Positions 28,902 through 37,075 of a DNA stretch of 64,000 nucleotides are shown piece after piece. Position numbers and translations under genes: made by a program. The notes beneath the pieces are model-generated. The model had not been told where the DNA came from. It ran no database searches and saw only the letters and a program-made list of their open reading frames with translations. Within the stretch, counting starts at the first letter, position 1, and every line of letters begins with the position of its first letter. The DNA is from Corynebacterium sp. 21KM1197 (lineage in GTDB: Bacteria > Actinomycetota > Actinomycetes > Mycobacteriales > Mycobacteriaceae): positions 1,736,001 through 1,800,000 of the forward strand of contig NZ_CP123907.1 of assembly GCF_033783015.1 (NCBI RefSeq). The letters are read 5' to 3'.

Positions 28902-30065
28902 TTAAACCTCCAGAATCAGAGCGATACCCTGGCCGCCGCCGATGCACAGCGTGACCAGGCCGTAGCGACCGCCGGTGGCGCGCAGGCGGGCGATGAGCTT
29001 GGTGGTGAGGATCACGCCGGTGGCACCGATCGGGTGCCCCAGGGCGATGGCGCCGCCATCGACGTTGGTCTTGGCCGGGTCAAAGCCCAGCTGATCGGAC
29101 ACCGCCAGGCACTGCGCGGCGAAGGCCTCATTGGACTCGATGAGGTCGATGTCCTCCAGCTTCAGACCGGCCTTCTTCAGGGCCTTGGGCACGGCGGCCA
29201 CCGGGCCCAGGCCCATGTACTTGGGATCGCAACCGGCGATGCCCCAGCTGACCACGCGGGCCTGGGGGTTCAGGCCGTGCTCGTCCACGGCCGCCTGGCT
29301 GGCCATGACGGTGACGGCGGCGGCGTCGTTAATGCCCGAGGCGTTACCGGCGGTGACGGTGCCCTCCTTGCGGAAGGTGGGGCGTAACTTGGCCAGGCCC
29401 TCCAGGGAGGTTTCGCGGGGGTGCTCATCGGTGGTGAACTCGCCACCGCGCACCGGGACGGGCACGATCTGATCCTTAAAGCGGCCCTCGTCGATCGCGG
29501 CGCGGGCGCGGCGCTGGGATTCCAGGGCGTACTCGTCCTGGCGCTCGCGGCTGATACCAAACTTCTCCGCGATGTTCTCCGCCGTGATGCCCATGATTCC
29601 GTTGCCCATCGGGTCGGTGAGCGCGCCAGTGAGCCAGTCATCCAGGGTGCCATCGCCCATCTTGATTCCCTTGCGCATGCCCGGAATGGAGTACGGGGCG
29701 GCGCTCATCACCTCGGTGCCGCCGACGAGCGCGAGGCTGCTATCGCCGGTGATCATCTGCTGCGCGGCGCTGACGATGGCCTGCACGCCGGAACCGCAGA
29801 GGCGATTGACAGCGTAGGCGTGGCTGGACTGCGGCAGTCCCGCCTCCAGGGCCACCGCGCGGGGGGTGTAGACGTCGCGCGGGCGGGAGGTCACCACGTT
29901 GGCAAAAACGGAGGCGTCGAAGGCATCGGCGGGGGCGCCGGAGCGCTCGATCACGGCCTTGGCCACGTGAGCGCCGAGGTCGATGGGGGTGTAGGAGGAC
30001 AGGGAGCCCAGGAAGGTACCGATGGGCGATCGGGCGGATTCGACGATGTACACGGATTCCGTCAT
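28902..30065 (-). CDS. fadA: Acetyl-CoA acyltransferase (thiolase)
   Basis: Cleaves 3-ketoacyl-CoA with CoA in the last beta-oxidation step. 387 residues from ATG 30065 (MTESVYIVESARSPIGTFLG); the SD-like AAGGAGC precedes it. Nucleophilic Cys90 in NRLCGSGVQAIVSAA, SNEAFAAQ, His344 in GGAIALGHPIGATG and Cys374 in TLCIGGGQG are intact. First gene of the fadA-fadB operon, with a promoter and a palindromic operator candidate in the 320-base upstream gap. Confidence 0.95.
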   Translation of the reverse strand: MTESVYIVESARSPIGTFLGSLSSYTPIDLGAHVAKAVIERSGAPADAFDASVFANVVTSRPRDVYTPRAVALEAGLPQSSHAYAVNRLCGSGVQAIVSAAQQMITGDSSLALVGGTEVMSAAPYSIPGMRKGIKMGDGTLDDWLTGALTDPMGNGIMGITAENIAEKFGISRERQDEYALESQRRARAAIDEGRFKDQIVPVPVRGGEFTTDEHPRETSLEGLAKLRPTFRKEGTVTAGNASGINDAAAVTVMASQAAVDEHGLNPQARVVSWGIAGCDPKYMGLGPVAAVPKALKKAGLKLEDIDLIESNEAFAAQCLAVSDQLGFDPAKTNVDGGAIALGHPIGATGVILTTKLIARLRATGGRYGLVTLCIGGGQGIALILEV

Positions 30066-30151
30066 GTTCTTGCTCCTTATTTTTCGGGTACCACTCGCGT
30101 TCACGCTTCCGGGCAGTGCTTCTGATAAGAAGCCACCGGACAGCCGCGTAG

Positions 30152-30167
30152 GCGAATGGTGATTCGC
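30152..30167. promoter_or_regulatory. Palindromic operator candidate before fadA
   Basis: Perfect inverted repeat GCGAAT-GGTG-ATTCGC lying just downstream of the proposed fadA start site. It shares CGAA, GG and ATTCG with the palindrome at 22796-22811 before the acyl-CoA dehydrogenase gene. Confidence 0.6.
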
Positions 30168-30180
30168 AGCAACCTCCCCC

Positions 30181-30209
30181 ACTGTAATGGCGGTCACCCC
30201 ATGCTGCAA
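30181..30209 (-). promoter_or_regulatory. Candidate promoter of the fadA-fadB operon
   Basis: On the minus strand TTGCAG (-35, 30204-30209) and TACAGT (-10, 30181-30186) are 17 bases apart, a good match to the corynebacterial TTGnnn/TAnnnT pattern, about 115 bases before the fadA start. Confidence 0.6.
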
Positions 30210-30393
30210 TACCCCGCCAGGGCACAGGTGATGCCGGGTGCGGCGACGGCGCGGCGGCTGGAGCAGCAGCCGATGCGATGGCCGGTGCAGCAACCTGCGC
30301 GGCAACCGATGCAGCAGAGGAGCGGCGTGGTATAAAAAAACAGTTCATAATTGGCACTGGCGGTGTACCAGCACCACGCCCATAATGGCCCCC

Positions 30394-31284
30394 ATGACTC
30401 AATCCACCACTGGTTCTCCCCTGGTCAAGCGCGGCTTGGCCGATATGCTCAAAGGCGGCGTCATCATGGACGTGGTCACTCCCGGGCAGGCAAAAATCGC
30501 CGAGGAGGCGGGCGCCGTGGCCGTTATGGCCCTAGAGCGCGTGCCCGCCGACATTCGCGCCCAGGGCGGCGTGGCCCGCATGTCCGACCCCGACCTCATC
30601 GAGGGAATCATCGAGGCCGTGAGCATTCCCGTGATGGCCAAGGCCCGCATCGGGCACTTCGTGGAGGCCCAGGTGCTGGAATCCCTCAAGGTGGACTTCA
30701 TCGACGAGTCCGAAGTGCTCTCCCCCGCCGATTACACCCATCACATCAACAAGCAACCCTTCACCGTTCCCTTTGTCTGCGGAGCCACCAACCTGGGCGA
30801 GGCGCTGCGCCGAATCACCGAGGGCGCGGCCATGATCCGCTCCAAGGGTGAGGCCGGTACCGGCGACGTCTCCGAGGCCACCCGGCACATTCGCACCATC
30901 ACCGAGGAGATCGCCGCCCTGCGGCACCTGCGCGAGGAGGAACTCTACGCCGCCGCCAAGGAACTGGCCGCACCCTATGACCTAGTGGCCGAGGTGGCCC
31001 GCACCGGCAAACTGCCCGTGGTGATGTTCACCGCCGGCGGGGTAGCCACCCCCGCCGACGCCGCGATGATGATGCAGCTGGGGGCCGACGGCGTCTTTGT
31101 GGGCTCCGGCATCTTCAAGTCCGGCGATCCCGCCGCCCGCGCCGCTGCCATCGTGCGCGCCACCGCCGCCTACGATGACCCCGCCGTGATCGCGGAGGTC
31201 TCGCGCGGGCTGGGCGAGGCCATGGTGGGGATCAACGTCGGCGACCTGCCCGCGCCGCACCGCCTGGCGGAACGAGGCTGGTAA
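30394..31284 (+). CDS. pdxS: Pyridoxal 5'-phosphate synthase, lyase subunit PdxS
   Basis: Makes PLP from ribose 5-phosphate, glyceraldehyde 3-phosphate and ammonia supplied by PdxT. 296 residues from ATG 30394 ([19 protein letters not shown]). Another ATG at 30385 adds three residues; neither has a recognisable SD, so the start is uncertain. Key patterns: [39 protein letters not shown] with the Schiff-base Lys in [23 protein letters not shown], and the phosphate-binding [11 protein letters not shown]. Two bases before pdxT, one operon. Confidence 0.96.
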   Translation: MTQSTTGSPLVKRGLADMLKGGVIMDVVTPGQAKIAEEAGAVAVMALERVPADIRAQGGVARMSDPDLIEGIIEAVSIPVMAKARIGHFVEAQVLESLKVDFIDESEVLSPADYTHHINKQPFTVPFVCGATNLGEALRRITEGAAMIRSKGEAGTGDVSEATRHIRTITEEIAALRHLREEELYAAAKELAAPYDLVAEVARTGKLPVVMFTAGGVATPADAAMMMQLGADGVFVGSGIFKSGDPAARAAAIVRATAAYDDPAVIAEVSRGLGEAMVGINVGDLPAPHRLAERGW

Positions 31285-31286
31285 TC

Positions 31287-31820
31287 ATGGTGTGCGTGGG
31301 CGTTCTAGCCCTTCAGGGCGGCGTGGCCGAACACGCCGAGATGCTCACGGACCTGGGCGCGCAGGTACGCCTGGTGCGCCGACCCGAGGACGTCACCGGC
31401 GTGGACGCCTTTGTACTCCCCGGCGGCGAGTCCGGCCCCATCGACCGCCTGGCCGGTATCTTCCGGGTGCGCGAGCCGCTCATCCAGGCCATCAAGCAGG
31501 GCGCGCCCGTGCTGGGTACCTGCGCCGGACTGATTCTGCTCAGCCGCTGGGGGCTGCTGGACGTGAAGGTGGAGCGCAACGCCTTTGGCCCCCAGGTTTC
31601 CTCCGTTCACACCCGGGTGGACTGGGAGGGCACCGCGCTCGACGTCGCCTTTATCCGCGGCCCCAAGATCACCGCCGTGGGACCCGCCGCCACCGCGTGC
31701 GCCTACTACGAGGGCGCGATCGTGGGCGCGCGCCAGGGAAACCGGCTGGGGTGTTCCTTTCACCCGGAACTCACCGGGGATACCACCCTGCACCGCCGCC
31801 TGCTCGCCGCGGTGCGCTAA
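31287..31820 (+). CDS. pdxT: Pyridoxal 5'-phosphate synthase, glutaminase subunit PdxT
   Basis: Class I glutamine amidotransferase that provides ammonia to PdxS. 177 residues from ATG 31287 (MVCVGVLALQGGVAEHAEML), a little shorter than most PdxT. Oxyanion motif PGGESGPIDRL (GGEST in most homologues; here Gly replaces Thr), nucleophile Cys in PVLGTCAGLILLS, and the His-Glu pair in CSFHPELTGDT. All catalytic residues are present. Confidence 0.95.
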   Translation: MVCVGVLALQGGVAEHAEMLTDLGAQVRLVRRPEDVTGVDAFVLPGGESGPIDRLAGIFRVREPLIQAIKQGAPVLGTCAGLILLSRWGLLDVKVERNAFGPQVSSVHTRVDWEGTALDVAFIRGPKITAVGPAATACAYYEGAIVGARQGNRLGCSFHPELTGDTTLHRRLLAAVR

Positions 31821-31821
31821 A

Positions 31822-31855
31822 GGGTGCTTATCGACATCCCGGTCGATAAGCACCC
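31822..31855. terminator. Terminator between pdxT and clpP2
   Basis: GGGTGCTTATCGAC (31822-31835) and GTCGATAAGCACCC (31842-31855) form a perfect 14-bp stem two bases after the pdxT stop; serves both converging genes. Confidence 0.85.
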
Positions 31856-31866
31856 CTGTAGTTCCG

Positions 31867-32493
31867 CTAGTCGTTGAGCTTGCGGTATTGGAACACCTGG
31901 TCCGCAATGCCGTACTCCACGGCCTCCTCCGCCGTGAGGATCTTATCGCGGTCGGTGTCAATGCGGATCTGCTCTGCGCTGCGGCCGGTGTGGGCGGCCA
32001 GCGTCTTTTCCATCAGCGTGCGCATACGCTCGATCTCCGCCGCCTGAATCTCCAGGTCAGAAACCTGACCCTGGGTGCCTTGGGTGGCGGGCTGGTGGAT
32101 CAGCACGCGGGAGTTAGGAAGCACGGCGCGCTTGCCCTTGGCCCCGGCCGCGAGCAGCACGGCGGCGGCGGAGGCTGCCTGACCCAGGCAGACCGTCTGC
32201 ACGTCCGGGCGCACGTACTGCATGGTGTCATAGATCGCCATGAGTGCGGTGAAGGAACCGCCAGGGGAATTGATGTACATGGTGATGTCCCGGTCCGGGT
32301 CCAACCCCTCTAGCACCAGGAGTTGCGCCATGATGTCATTCGCGGAGGTATCGTCCACCTGGGTACCCAGGAAGATAATGCGCTCCTCAAAGAGCTTGGC
32401 ATAAGGATTAGTTTCCTTGGTCCCGTAGGCCGACTGCTCGATAAAGGAGGGCAGCACGTAACGAGCCGAGGGCATCTGGAAAGCGTTATTCAT
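31867..32493 (-). CDS. clpP2: ATP-dependent Clp protease proteolytic subunit ClpP2
   Basis: Serine protease subunit of the two-ring actinobacterial ClpP1P2 complex. 208 residues from ATG 32493 ([20 protein letters not shown]), whose N-terminus matches corynebacterial/mycobacterial ClpP2. Catalytic Ser108 in [13 protein letters not shown], His about 133 in [10 protein letters not shown], Asp about 183 in [12 protein letters not shown]. Follows clpP1 by 21 bases on the same strand. Confidence 0.97.
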   Translation of the reverse strand: MNNAFQMPSARYVLPSFIEQSAYGTKETNPYAKLFEERIIFLGTQVDDTSANDIMAQLLVLEGLDPDRDITMYINSPGGSFTALMAIYDTMQYVRPDVQTVCLGQAASAAAVLLAAGAKGKRAVLPNSRVLIHQPATQGTQGQVSDLEIQAAEIERMRTLMEKTLAAHTGRSAEQIRIDTDRDKILTAEEAVEYGIADQVFQYRKLND

Positions 32494-32514
32494 GGATATT
32501 CTCCTCTTTTCCTC

Positions 32515-33114
32515 TTAGTTGCTCACGGAACCCTGGGCGGTGGTAATCACGTGATCCACCAGGCCGTATTCCTTTGCCTGCTGCGCGGTAAACCAGCGAT
32601 CACGATCGGAATCCTTGGTGATCTGCTCGAAGCTCTGCCCGGAGTGCTCCGCGATCAGCTGCGCCATCTCCTTCTTGGTAGCGGCGAACTGCTCGGCCTG
32701 AATGGCGATGTCGGCGGCGGTGCCACCCACACCCGCCGAGGGCTGGTGCATCATGATCCGCGCGTGCGGCAGCGCAAAGCGCTTGCCCGGGGTGCCGGCG
32801 GTGAGCAGGAACTGCCCCATCGACGCCGCCAGCCCCATGCCATAGGTAGCCACATCGCAGGGGGAGTACTTCATCGTGTCATAAATGGCCATGCCCGCGG
32901 TGACGGAACCACCGGGGGAATTAATGTACAGGGAAATATCCCTGGTGGGATCCTCCGCGGAAAGCAGCAGAATCTGGGCGCACAACTTATTGGCGATCTC
33001 ATCGTCCACCTGGCTCCCCAGGAAGATAATGCGCTCACGCAGCAGCCGCTCGTACACAGAATCGCTCAGGTTCAGCCCCTGAGCCTCCGCGGCCATCGTG
33101 GTAGAAGCGTTCAT
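32515..33114 (-). CDS. clpP1: ATP-dependent Clp protease proteolytic subunit ClpP1
   Basis: Partner of ClpP2. 199 residues from ATG 33114 (MNASTTMAAEAQGLNLSDSV). An ATG at 33126 (MDKTMNAS) touches the SD AAGGAG directly with no spacer and so is unlikely to be the start; with 33114 the spacer is 12 bases. Catalytic Ser98 in GMGLAASMGQFLL, His123 in RIMMHQPSAG and Asp172 in SDRDRWFTAQQA. First gene of clpP1-clpP2; the terminator behind tig separates it from that gene. Confidence 0.95.
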   Translation of the reverse strand: MNASTTMAAEAQGLNLSDSVYERLLRERIIFLGSQVDDEIANKLCAQILLLSAEDPTRDISLYINSPGGSVTAGMAIYDTMKYSPCDVATYGMGLAASMGQFLLTAGTPGKRFALPHARIMMHQPSAGVGGTAADIAIQAEQFAATKKEMAQLIAEHSGQSFEQITKDSDRDRWFTAQQAKEYGLVDHVITTAQGSVSN

Positions 33115-33244
33115 GGTCTTATCCATCTCCTTGTATCTCTTCTCGGTTGCTTGATACTTCCCACAGGCTACCCGCGCCGTGGGGCGAGACGGGAGAAAAA
33201 TCGGCCTTGTTCGCTCACAGCGTTGGGGGTTGCCCTGCGCGCAC

Positions 33245-33275
33245 GAAAAAGGCCCGGCCACCGGGGCCGGACCTT
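33245..33275 (-). terminator. Rho-independent terminator of tig
   Basis: On the minus strand AAGGTCCGGCC and GGCCGGGCCTT (33265-33275 with 33249-33259, one mismatch) form the stem, followed by TTTTTCG. Confidence 0.85.
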
Positions 33276-33310
33276 ATCTCATGCGGGCCTATGCAGGCGC
33301 GGGAAAAGGA

Positions 33311-34657
33311 TTACTCCTTGTCCTCTGCCTCATCCTCTTCCTCACCGAAGTAATCCGTGGGATCCACGGCATTGCCCTCATCGTCCTTCACCGTGGTGCG
33401 GCAGATAGCGGAGGCCAGGGCCTTACCGCGACGCACATCGGAGAACAGGTTAGCGATCTGCCCGGACTGGGAGAGCTGCTGCACGAACTGGTTGGGATCC
33501 ATGCCATAAGCCTGAGCGGTAAACATGATGTGATCCGTCAGCTCCTGCTGGGAAACCTCCGGGGCCTCCTGCTCAGCCAGGGCATCCAGGAAGAGCTGCG
33601 TGCGCACGGCCTCCTCGGCGCTGGTGCGCTGCTCCTTATCAAACTCCTCGCGGGTGGTGCCCTGCTGCTCCAGGGCGGAGTTCAAGGCGGCCTCATCGTG
33701 CGCGAGCTGACCCAGCAACTGGTGGAGCTGGTTGTGCACCTGCTCGTTCACCACGCCCTCCGGCAGCGGGAAGTCCGCGTCGGCCAGGGCCTTCTCCAGC
33801 ACGGCATCGCGGATAGCGGTGGCCTGCTCCGCCTTCTTGGACTCCTCCACCTGGCTCTTGGTGGACTCGCGCAGCTCCTCCACGGTGTCGAACTCGGAGG
33901 CCATCTGCACGAACTCCTCGTCCAGATCCGGCAGCTTGCGCTCCTTGGTCTGCTGGACGTGCACCGCGATGGTGGCTTCCTCGTCCTTGTGCTCGCCGCT
34001 GCGAATCTTGGCGGTGAACTCGTTATCCTCGCCGGTCTTCATGCCGCGCAGAGCGGTATCCAGGCCGTCAATGAGGTCACCCTGGCCGATCTCGTAGGAC
34101 AGGCCCTCGGTGGTGGCCTCGTCCACGACCTCGCCGTCGATGGTGGCCTTGAGATCAATGATCGCGTAATCGCCGGTCTTAAGCTTGCGCCTGGTGTCCT
34201 TCAGTTCTGCGAAGCGACCGCGCAGCTGGTCGATGGCCTCGTCCACGGCCTCATCGTCCACCTTGAGGGCGGGAACGGTGACCTCGATGGCGGAGAAGTC
34301 CGGCACCTCAAACTCGGGGCGCACGTCCACCTCGGCGGTGAACTCCACGTACTCCTTGTCCTTGATCTCCGTGACGTCCACGTCCGGCTGGCCCAACGGG
34401 TTCAGCTCGTTCTCCCCCAGCGCGGCCTCGTAACGGGAGGGCAGCATGTCATTGACCACCTGCTCCAGGATCGGGCCGCGGCCAAAGCGGGCGTCGATAA
34501 GCTGGCGCGGAGCCTTCCCCTTGCGGAAACCGGGGATGGAAACCTGCTGCGCAATGGCGGCATAAGCCTGGTCGAGCTCGCCCTTCAGCTCATCGAAGGG
34601 AACGTTCACAGTGAGCTTGACACGGGTGTCGCTCAGCTTCTCGACGGAACTCTTCAC
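33311..34657 (-). CDS. tig: Trigger factor, ribosome-associated prolyl isomerase chaperone
   Basis: 448 residues from GTG 34657. N-terminal ribosome-binding domain with the signature in [20 protein letters not shown] (the conserved GFRxGxxP loop), central FKBP-type PPIase domain (about 155-240, [22 protein letters not shown]), C-terminal chaperone domain, and a highly acidic tail ([13 protein letters not shown]). Same strand and order as clpP1-clpP2, as in mycobacteria (Rv2462c-Rv2460c). Confidence 0.97.
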   Translation of the reverse strand: MKSSVEKLSDTRVKLTVNVPFDELKGELDQAYAAIAQQVSIPGFRKGKAPRQLIDARFGRGPILEQVVNDMLPSRYEAALGENELNPLGQPDVDVTEIKDKEYVEFTAEVDVRPEFEVPDFSAIEVTVPALKVDDEAVDEAIDQLRGRFAELKDTRRKLKTGDYAIIDLKATIDGEVVDEATTEGLSYEIGQGDLIDGLDTALRGMKTGEDNEFTAKIRSGEHKDEEATIAVHVQQTKERKLPDLDEEFVQMASEFDTVEELRESTKSQVEESKKAEQATAIRDAVLEKALADADFPLPEGVVNEQVHNQLHQLLGQLAHDEAALNSALEQQGTTREEFDKEQRTSAEEAVRTQLFLDALAEQEAPEVSQQELTDHIMFTAQAYGMDPNQFVQQLSQSGQIANLFSDVRRGKALASAICRTTVKDDEGNAVDPTDYFGEEEDEAEDKE

Positions 34658-34694
34658 GAGTCACTCTCCTGGATTCGGTGAATAGATGTGTACG

Positions 34695-34768
34695 TCGGGG
34701 CGACAGGATTTGAACCTGCGACCCCCTGCTCCCAAAGCAGGTGCGCTACCAAGCTGCGCCACGCCCCG
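34695..34768 (-). tRNA. tRNA-Pro(TGG)
   Basis: A 74-base cloverleaf: acceptor CGGGGCG with CGCCCCG, anticodon loop CTTTGGGA with anticodon TGG, and T-arm GGTTCAAATCC. CCA is not encoded. Directly upstream of tig. Confidence 0.93.
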
Positions 34769-34861
34769 TACAGGCCGCCACTTTACCGGCTCCGCAAAAA
34801 CTCCCCTCACACCGGGGTAGGTTAAAGGCCCCGCCGCGAGTGCGACAGGGCCCAGACCTGG

Positions 34862-34933
34862 AGGGAACGACGGGAATCGAACCCGCGTCTTCAGCTTGGA
34901 AGGCTGAGGTATTAGCCACTATACGACGTTCCC
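34862..34933 (-). tRNA. tRNA-Gly(TCC)
   Basis: A 72-base cloverleaf: acceptor GGGAACG with CGTTCCC, anticodon loop CTTCCAA (TCC), T-arm GCGGGTTCGATTCCCGT. CCA is not encoded. Confidence 0.93.
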
Positions 34934-35063
34934 CTGGCGTGATTGGCAGTGTATCGCACCAGGTGTGCGATACCAAACGCCCTGCCCCCACCCGCTCCTC
35001 GGCTGTCCCGAATGTCCTGGGACGATCCCTAGCCTCCCGGGCGGCAGGGAGGGGCCGCCGCCG

Positions 35064-35528
35064 CTAGGCCGTGGGGGCAATACCCGTGCGCTCATAATCG
35101 GCCAGAATGTCAATGCGGCGCTGGTGGCGCTCCGCCTGCGACCACTCCTGATCCAGGAAGGCGTCCACGATCTTCAACGCCTCCTCCGGGGAGTGCATGC
35201 GCCCGCCGATGCCGATGAGCTGTGCATTATTGTGCTCGCGAGCCAGGCGGGCCGTCTCCTCCGACCACGCCAGGGCGCACCGCGCACCCTTAACCTTGTT
35301 CGCGGCGATCTGCTCGCCGTTGCCGGAACCGCCCAGCACGATTCCCAGGGAACCGGGGTCATTCACCGTCCGCTGCGCCGCCTCGATACAAAAGGCCGGA
35401 TAATCGTCCTCGGCATCGTATTCATGGGCACCACAGTCAATGACCTCGCGCCCGGCACCCTTGAGATGCTCCGCAATGGTGTTCTTCAGCTCAAAACCGG
35501 CGTGGTCCGCCCCTAGATATACGCGCAT
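35064..35528 (-). CDS. rpiB: Ribose-5-phosphate isomerase B, actinobacterial type
   Basis: Interconverts ribose 5-phosphate and ribulose 5-phosphate. 154 residues from ATG 35528 (MRVYLGADHAGFELKNTIAE); an upstream extension of 17 residues is unlike the family. Phosphate-binding region GIVLGGSGNGEQIAANKVKGAR lacks the Cys used by E. coli RpiB; the Glu in NGEQ is the catalytic base in the mycobacterial enzyme. In M. tuberculosis the gene (Rv2465c) is next to the DsbA-like Rv2466c; here about 2.9 kb of other genes lie between. Confidence 0.95.
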   Translation of the reverse strand: MRVYLGADHAGFELKNTIAEHLKGAGREVIDCGAHEYDAEDDYPAFCIEAAQRTVNDPGSLGIVLGGSGNGEQIAANKVKGARCALAWSEETARLAREHNNAQLIGIGGRMHSPEEALKIVDAFLDQEWSQAERHQRRIDILADYERTGIAPTA

Positions 35529-35654
35529 GGTGACAATTCTATAGAAAGACTCCGGGCAAGCGCTCCTGCGGAGCTGCACGACGATCGTTACACTCGGACC
35601 GCGTCAAGCAAGATACTTGAACGCCTCTAATAGTTCGTCACGAAAGGTACCTCC

Positions 35655-36212
35655 ATGACCGTCTCTCCTCAAAGCAGCGCCAACACCGCCACCAAGGTGG
35701 CCGGTACCGCCGCCCTCGCAGCAACCCCCGCCGCGCTCGGCGCGCTCAGTGACGCCCCGGGGGCCGACGCCGCCGACGCCACCATCCTGCACGAGGAAAC
35801 CGGACCCGCCGAGGAAGTGCAGGAGGAGACGGTTTCCACCTCCGATCCCAACTCCGACCCCGCCGGGGCCGCCACTGCCGAAGAAATCACCGCCGAAGAG
35901 ATCAATACCCTCACCAACGAGGTACGCGAGGAACACGGCCTCCCACCCTTAAGCCTGGACGCGACGCTCAATGACGAAGCCGCACAATGGGCCAAGACCA
36001 TGAGCACCACCGGGATCTTTGAGCACGCCGAGGGAGATTTTTCCGAGAATATTCACTTCCACGGAGCCACAATCAGCGCGCAGAATGTGATGCAGGACTG
36101 GTTGGACTCCGAGGGGCACCGGGCCAACCTGCTCGACCCCGAGGCCACGCGCATGGGAGCTGGAGTCTCTCACGATGAAAACGGCACCTACTCCGTACAG
36201 CGCTTTATCTAA
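35655..36212 (+). CDS. CAP/SCP-domain protein, probably exported
   Basis: 185 residues from ATG 35655, preceded by AAAGG 10 bases upstream. The N-terminal 40 residues are Ala-rich with a weak hydrophobic core (VAGTAALAATPAALGAL), perhaps a poor signal peptide; a Thr/Glu/Ala linker follows. The CAP domain runs from about 80 to the end: LTNEVREEHGLPPLSLDATLNDEAAQWAKTM, FSENIHFHG, DWLDSEGHRANLLDPEATRMGAGV and YSVQRF. Bacterial CAP proteins are usually secreted; function unknown. First of a run of three surface or secreted genes. Confidence 0.85.
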   Translation: MTVSPQSSANTATKVAGTAALAATPAALGALSDAPGADAADATILHEETGPAEEVQEETVSTSDPNSDPAGAATAEEITAEEINTLTNEVREEHGLPPLSLDATLNDEAAQWAKTMSTTGIFEHAEGDFSENIHFHGATISAQNVMQDWLDSEGHRANLLDPEATRMGAGVSHDENGTYSVQRFI

Positions 36213-36524
36213 AAGGTTTTTGTTTAGCGACGTCGCGGGCCAGGGGGTAAGCAAACTTTCGCACCGAATTACCTATACCTTAAATGCTCCTGCATGGTAC
36301 GACCCTACCTTTCTTCCCATGCCATTCACACCGAGCACCAGGGGGAACATCAAAAATTGACCAAAGCGAAATGGAAAAGTTGCCATACTGTAACCATTTT
36401 CCCTTAGCGCCAGTACCCCTTTCCCGTTATGCTGGTCCACCGTGGCGCGAGAGTACAAAACCGTATCCAGGATTTGTTTCGCGCCACACGACATGTCAGA
36501 AACACACGAAAGGGAACGTGAGAG
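36213..36524. other. Intergenic region, no gene seen
   Basis: This 312-base stretch is clearly less GC-rich than its surroundings. It contains the palindrome GCGACGTCGC (36227-36236) and, near its end, TATGCT (36428-36433), a possible -10 for the downstream secreted-protein gene. I see no coding signal and no tRNA. Confidence 0.5.
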
Positions 36525-36847
36525 ATGAAGCTGTCTCGTAAGTTCGCCGTCAGCGCAGCCACCCTGGTGTGGCCGCTTCCGCCACCATCGCCCCCGCGAT
36601 GGCCGATGAGCGCCCCTCCTTCATCCCCGGCCAGACCCTCTCCCCCGAGGCAGCCGCCGCACAGAAGGATGCCAAGAAGCCCTCCGACATGGAGAAGGCC
36701 GAGCTGACCGGCAAGCGCCTGGACAACGCCAAGAAGGGCGTGGACACCGCCAAGGGCATCGTGGACACCCTGGGTGGCCTGGGTGGCCTGTTCGGCGGCG
36801 GCCAGGCCGCCGGTGGCGACGACGCCTCCGGCGAGGCCGACTGCTAA
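36525..36847 (+). pseudogene. Small secreted protein, frameshifted in the signal peptide
   Basis: ATG 36525, with GAAAGGGA upstream, opens a typical signal peptide start MKLSRKFAVSAATLV, but the frame then turns into a Pro-rich nonsense run. The expected continuation (VAASATIAPAMA, cleavage, DERPSFIPG...) is in the -1 frame from base 36569 to the stop at 36845-36847. Adding one G in the run CTGGTGTGGCC (about 36564-36574) restores one protein of about 107 residues. The mature part holds LTGKRLDNAKKGVDTAKGI as in the gene at 7050, then a Gly-rich stretch and a terminal Cys. Either a real mutation or a base-calling error. Confidence 0.8.
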
Positions 36848-36878
36848 TTCTTAACCTTTAAGGATTGAGCACTCAAGA

Positions 36879-36923
36879 GTGAGGCCGCTTTCCTCTGCCC
36901 CGGCATGAGGAAGGTGGCCTCAC
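36879..36923 (+). terminator. Terminator after the frameshifted secreted-protein gene
   Basis: GTGAGGCC (36879-36886) with GGCCTCAC (36916-36923), extended inward by TTTCCTC/GAGGAAG, followed by a T-rich CTCGTATTTTCTC. Confidence 0.75.
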
Positions 36924-37075
36924 CTCGTATTTTCTCATGGTCTTGCCGCGATGCAGCGAGGAGCAAGGCAGGACGTCCACAGCAGTGACAGATGCCGGAG
37001 TCGCAGAGGAGTGTAACGGCCATCGCCCACATTCCTATATGATAGGTACAGAGTTCCAAACAGAAGGGAGAAACC

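Larger units (their letters stand above)
30066..30384. other. Intergenic region between fadA and pdxS
   Basis: This 319-base divergent gap holds the fadA promoter and operator candidates (30152-30209). Its middle (about 30235-30325) is a GC-rich, GCAGC/GATGC-repetitive stretch with no gene signal. The pdxS end has TATAAA at 30331-30336, a good -10 about 55 bases before the pdxS start. Confidence 0.6.

Noticed and set aside
26816-28954. Open frame of about 700 codons opposite the FadB-like gene
   Set aside because: Shadow of a certain gene on the other strand; composition is His/Gly/Arg-rich without motifs.
30066-30402. Ala-rich minus-strand frame in the fadA-pdxS gap
   Set aside because: Overlaps the fadA promoter and operator and has no SD or homology; low-complexity translation of a GCAGC-rich stretch.
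36564-36574. Programmed -1 frameshifting in the small secreted-protein gene
   Set aside because: No slippery X-XXY-YYZ heptamer or downstream structure at the junction; a lost base is simpler.
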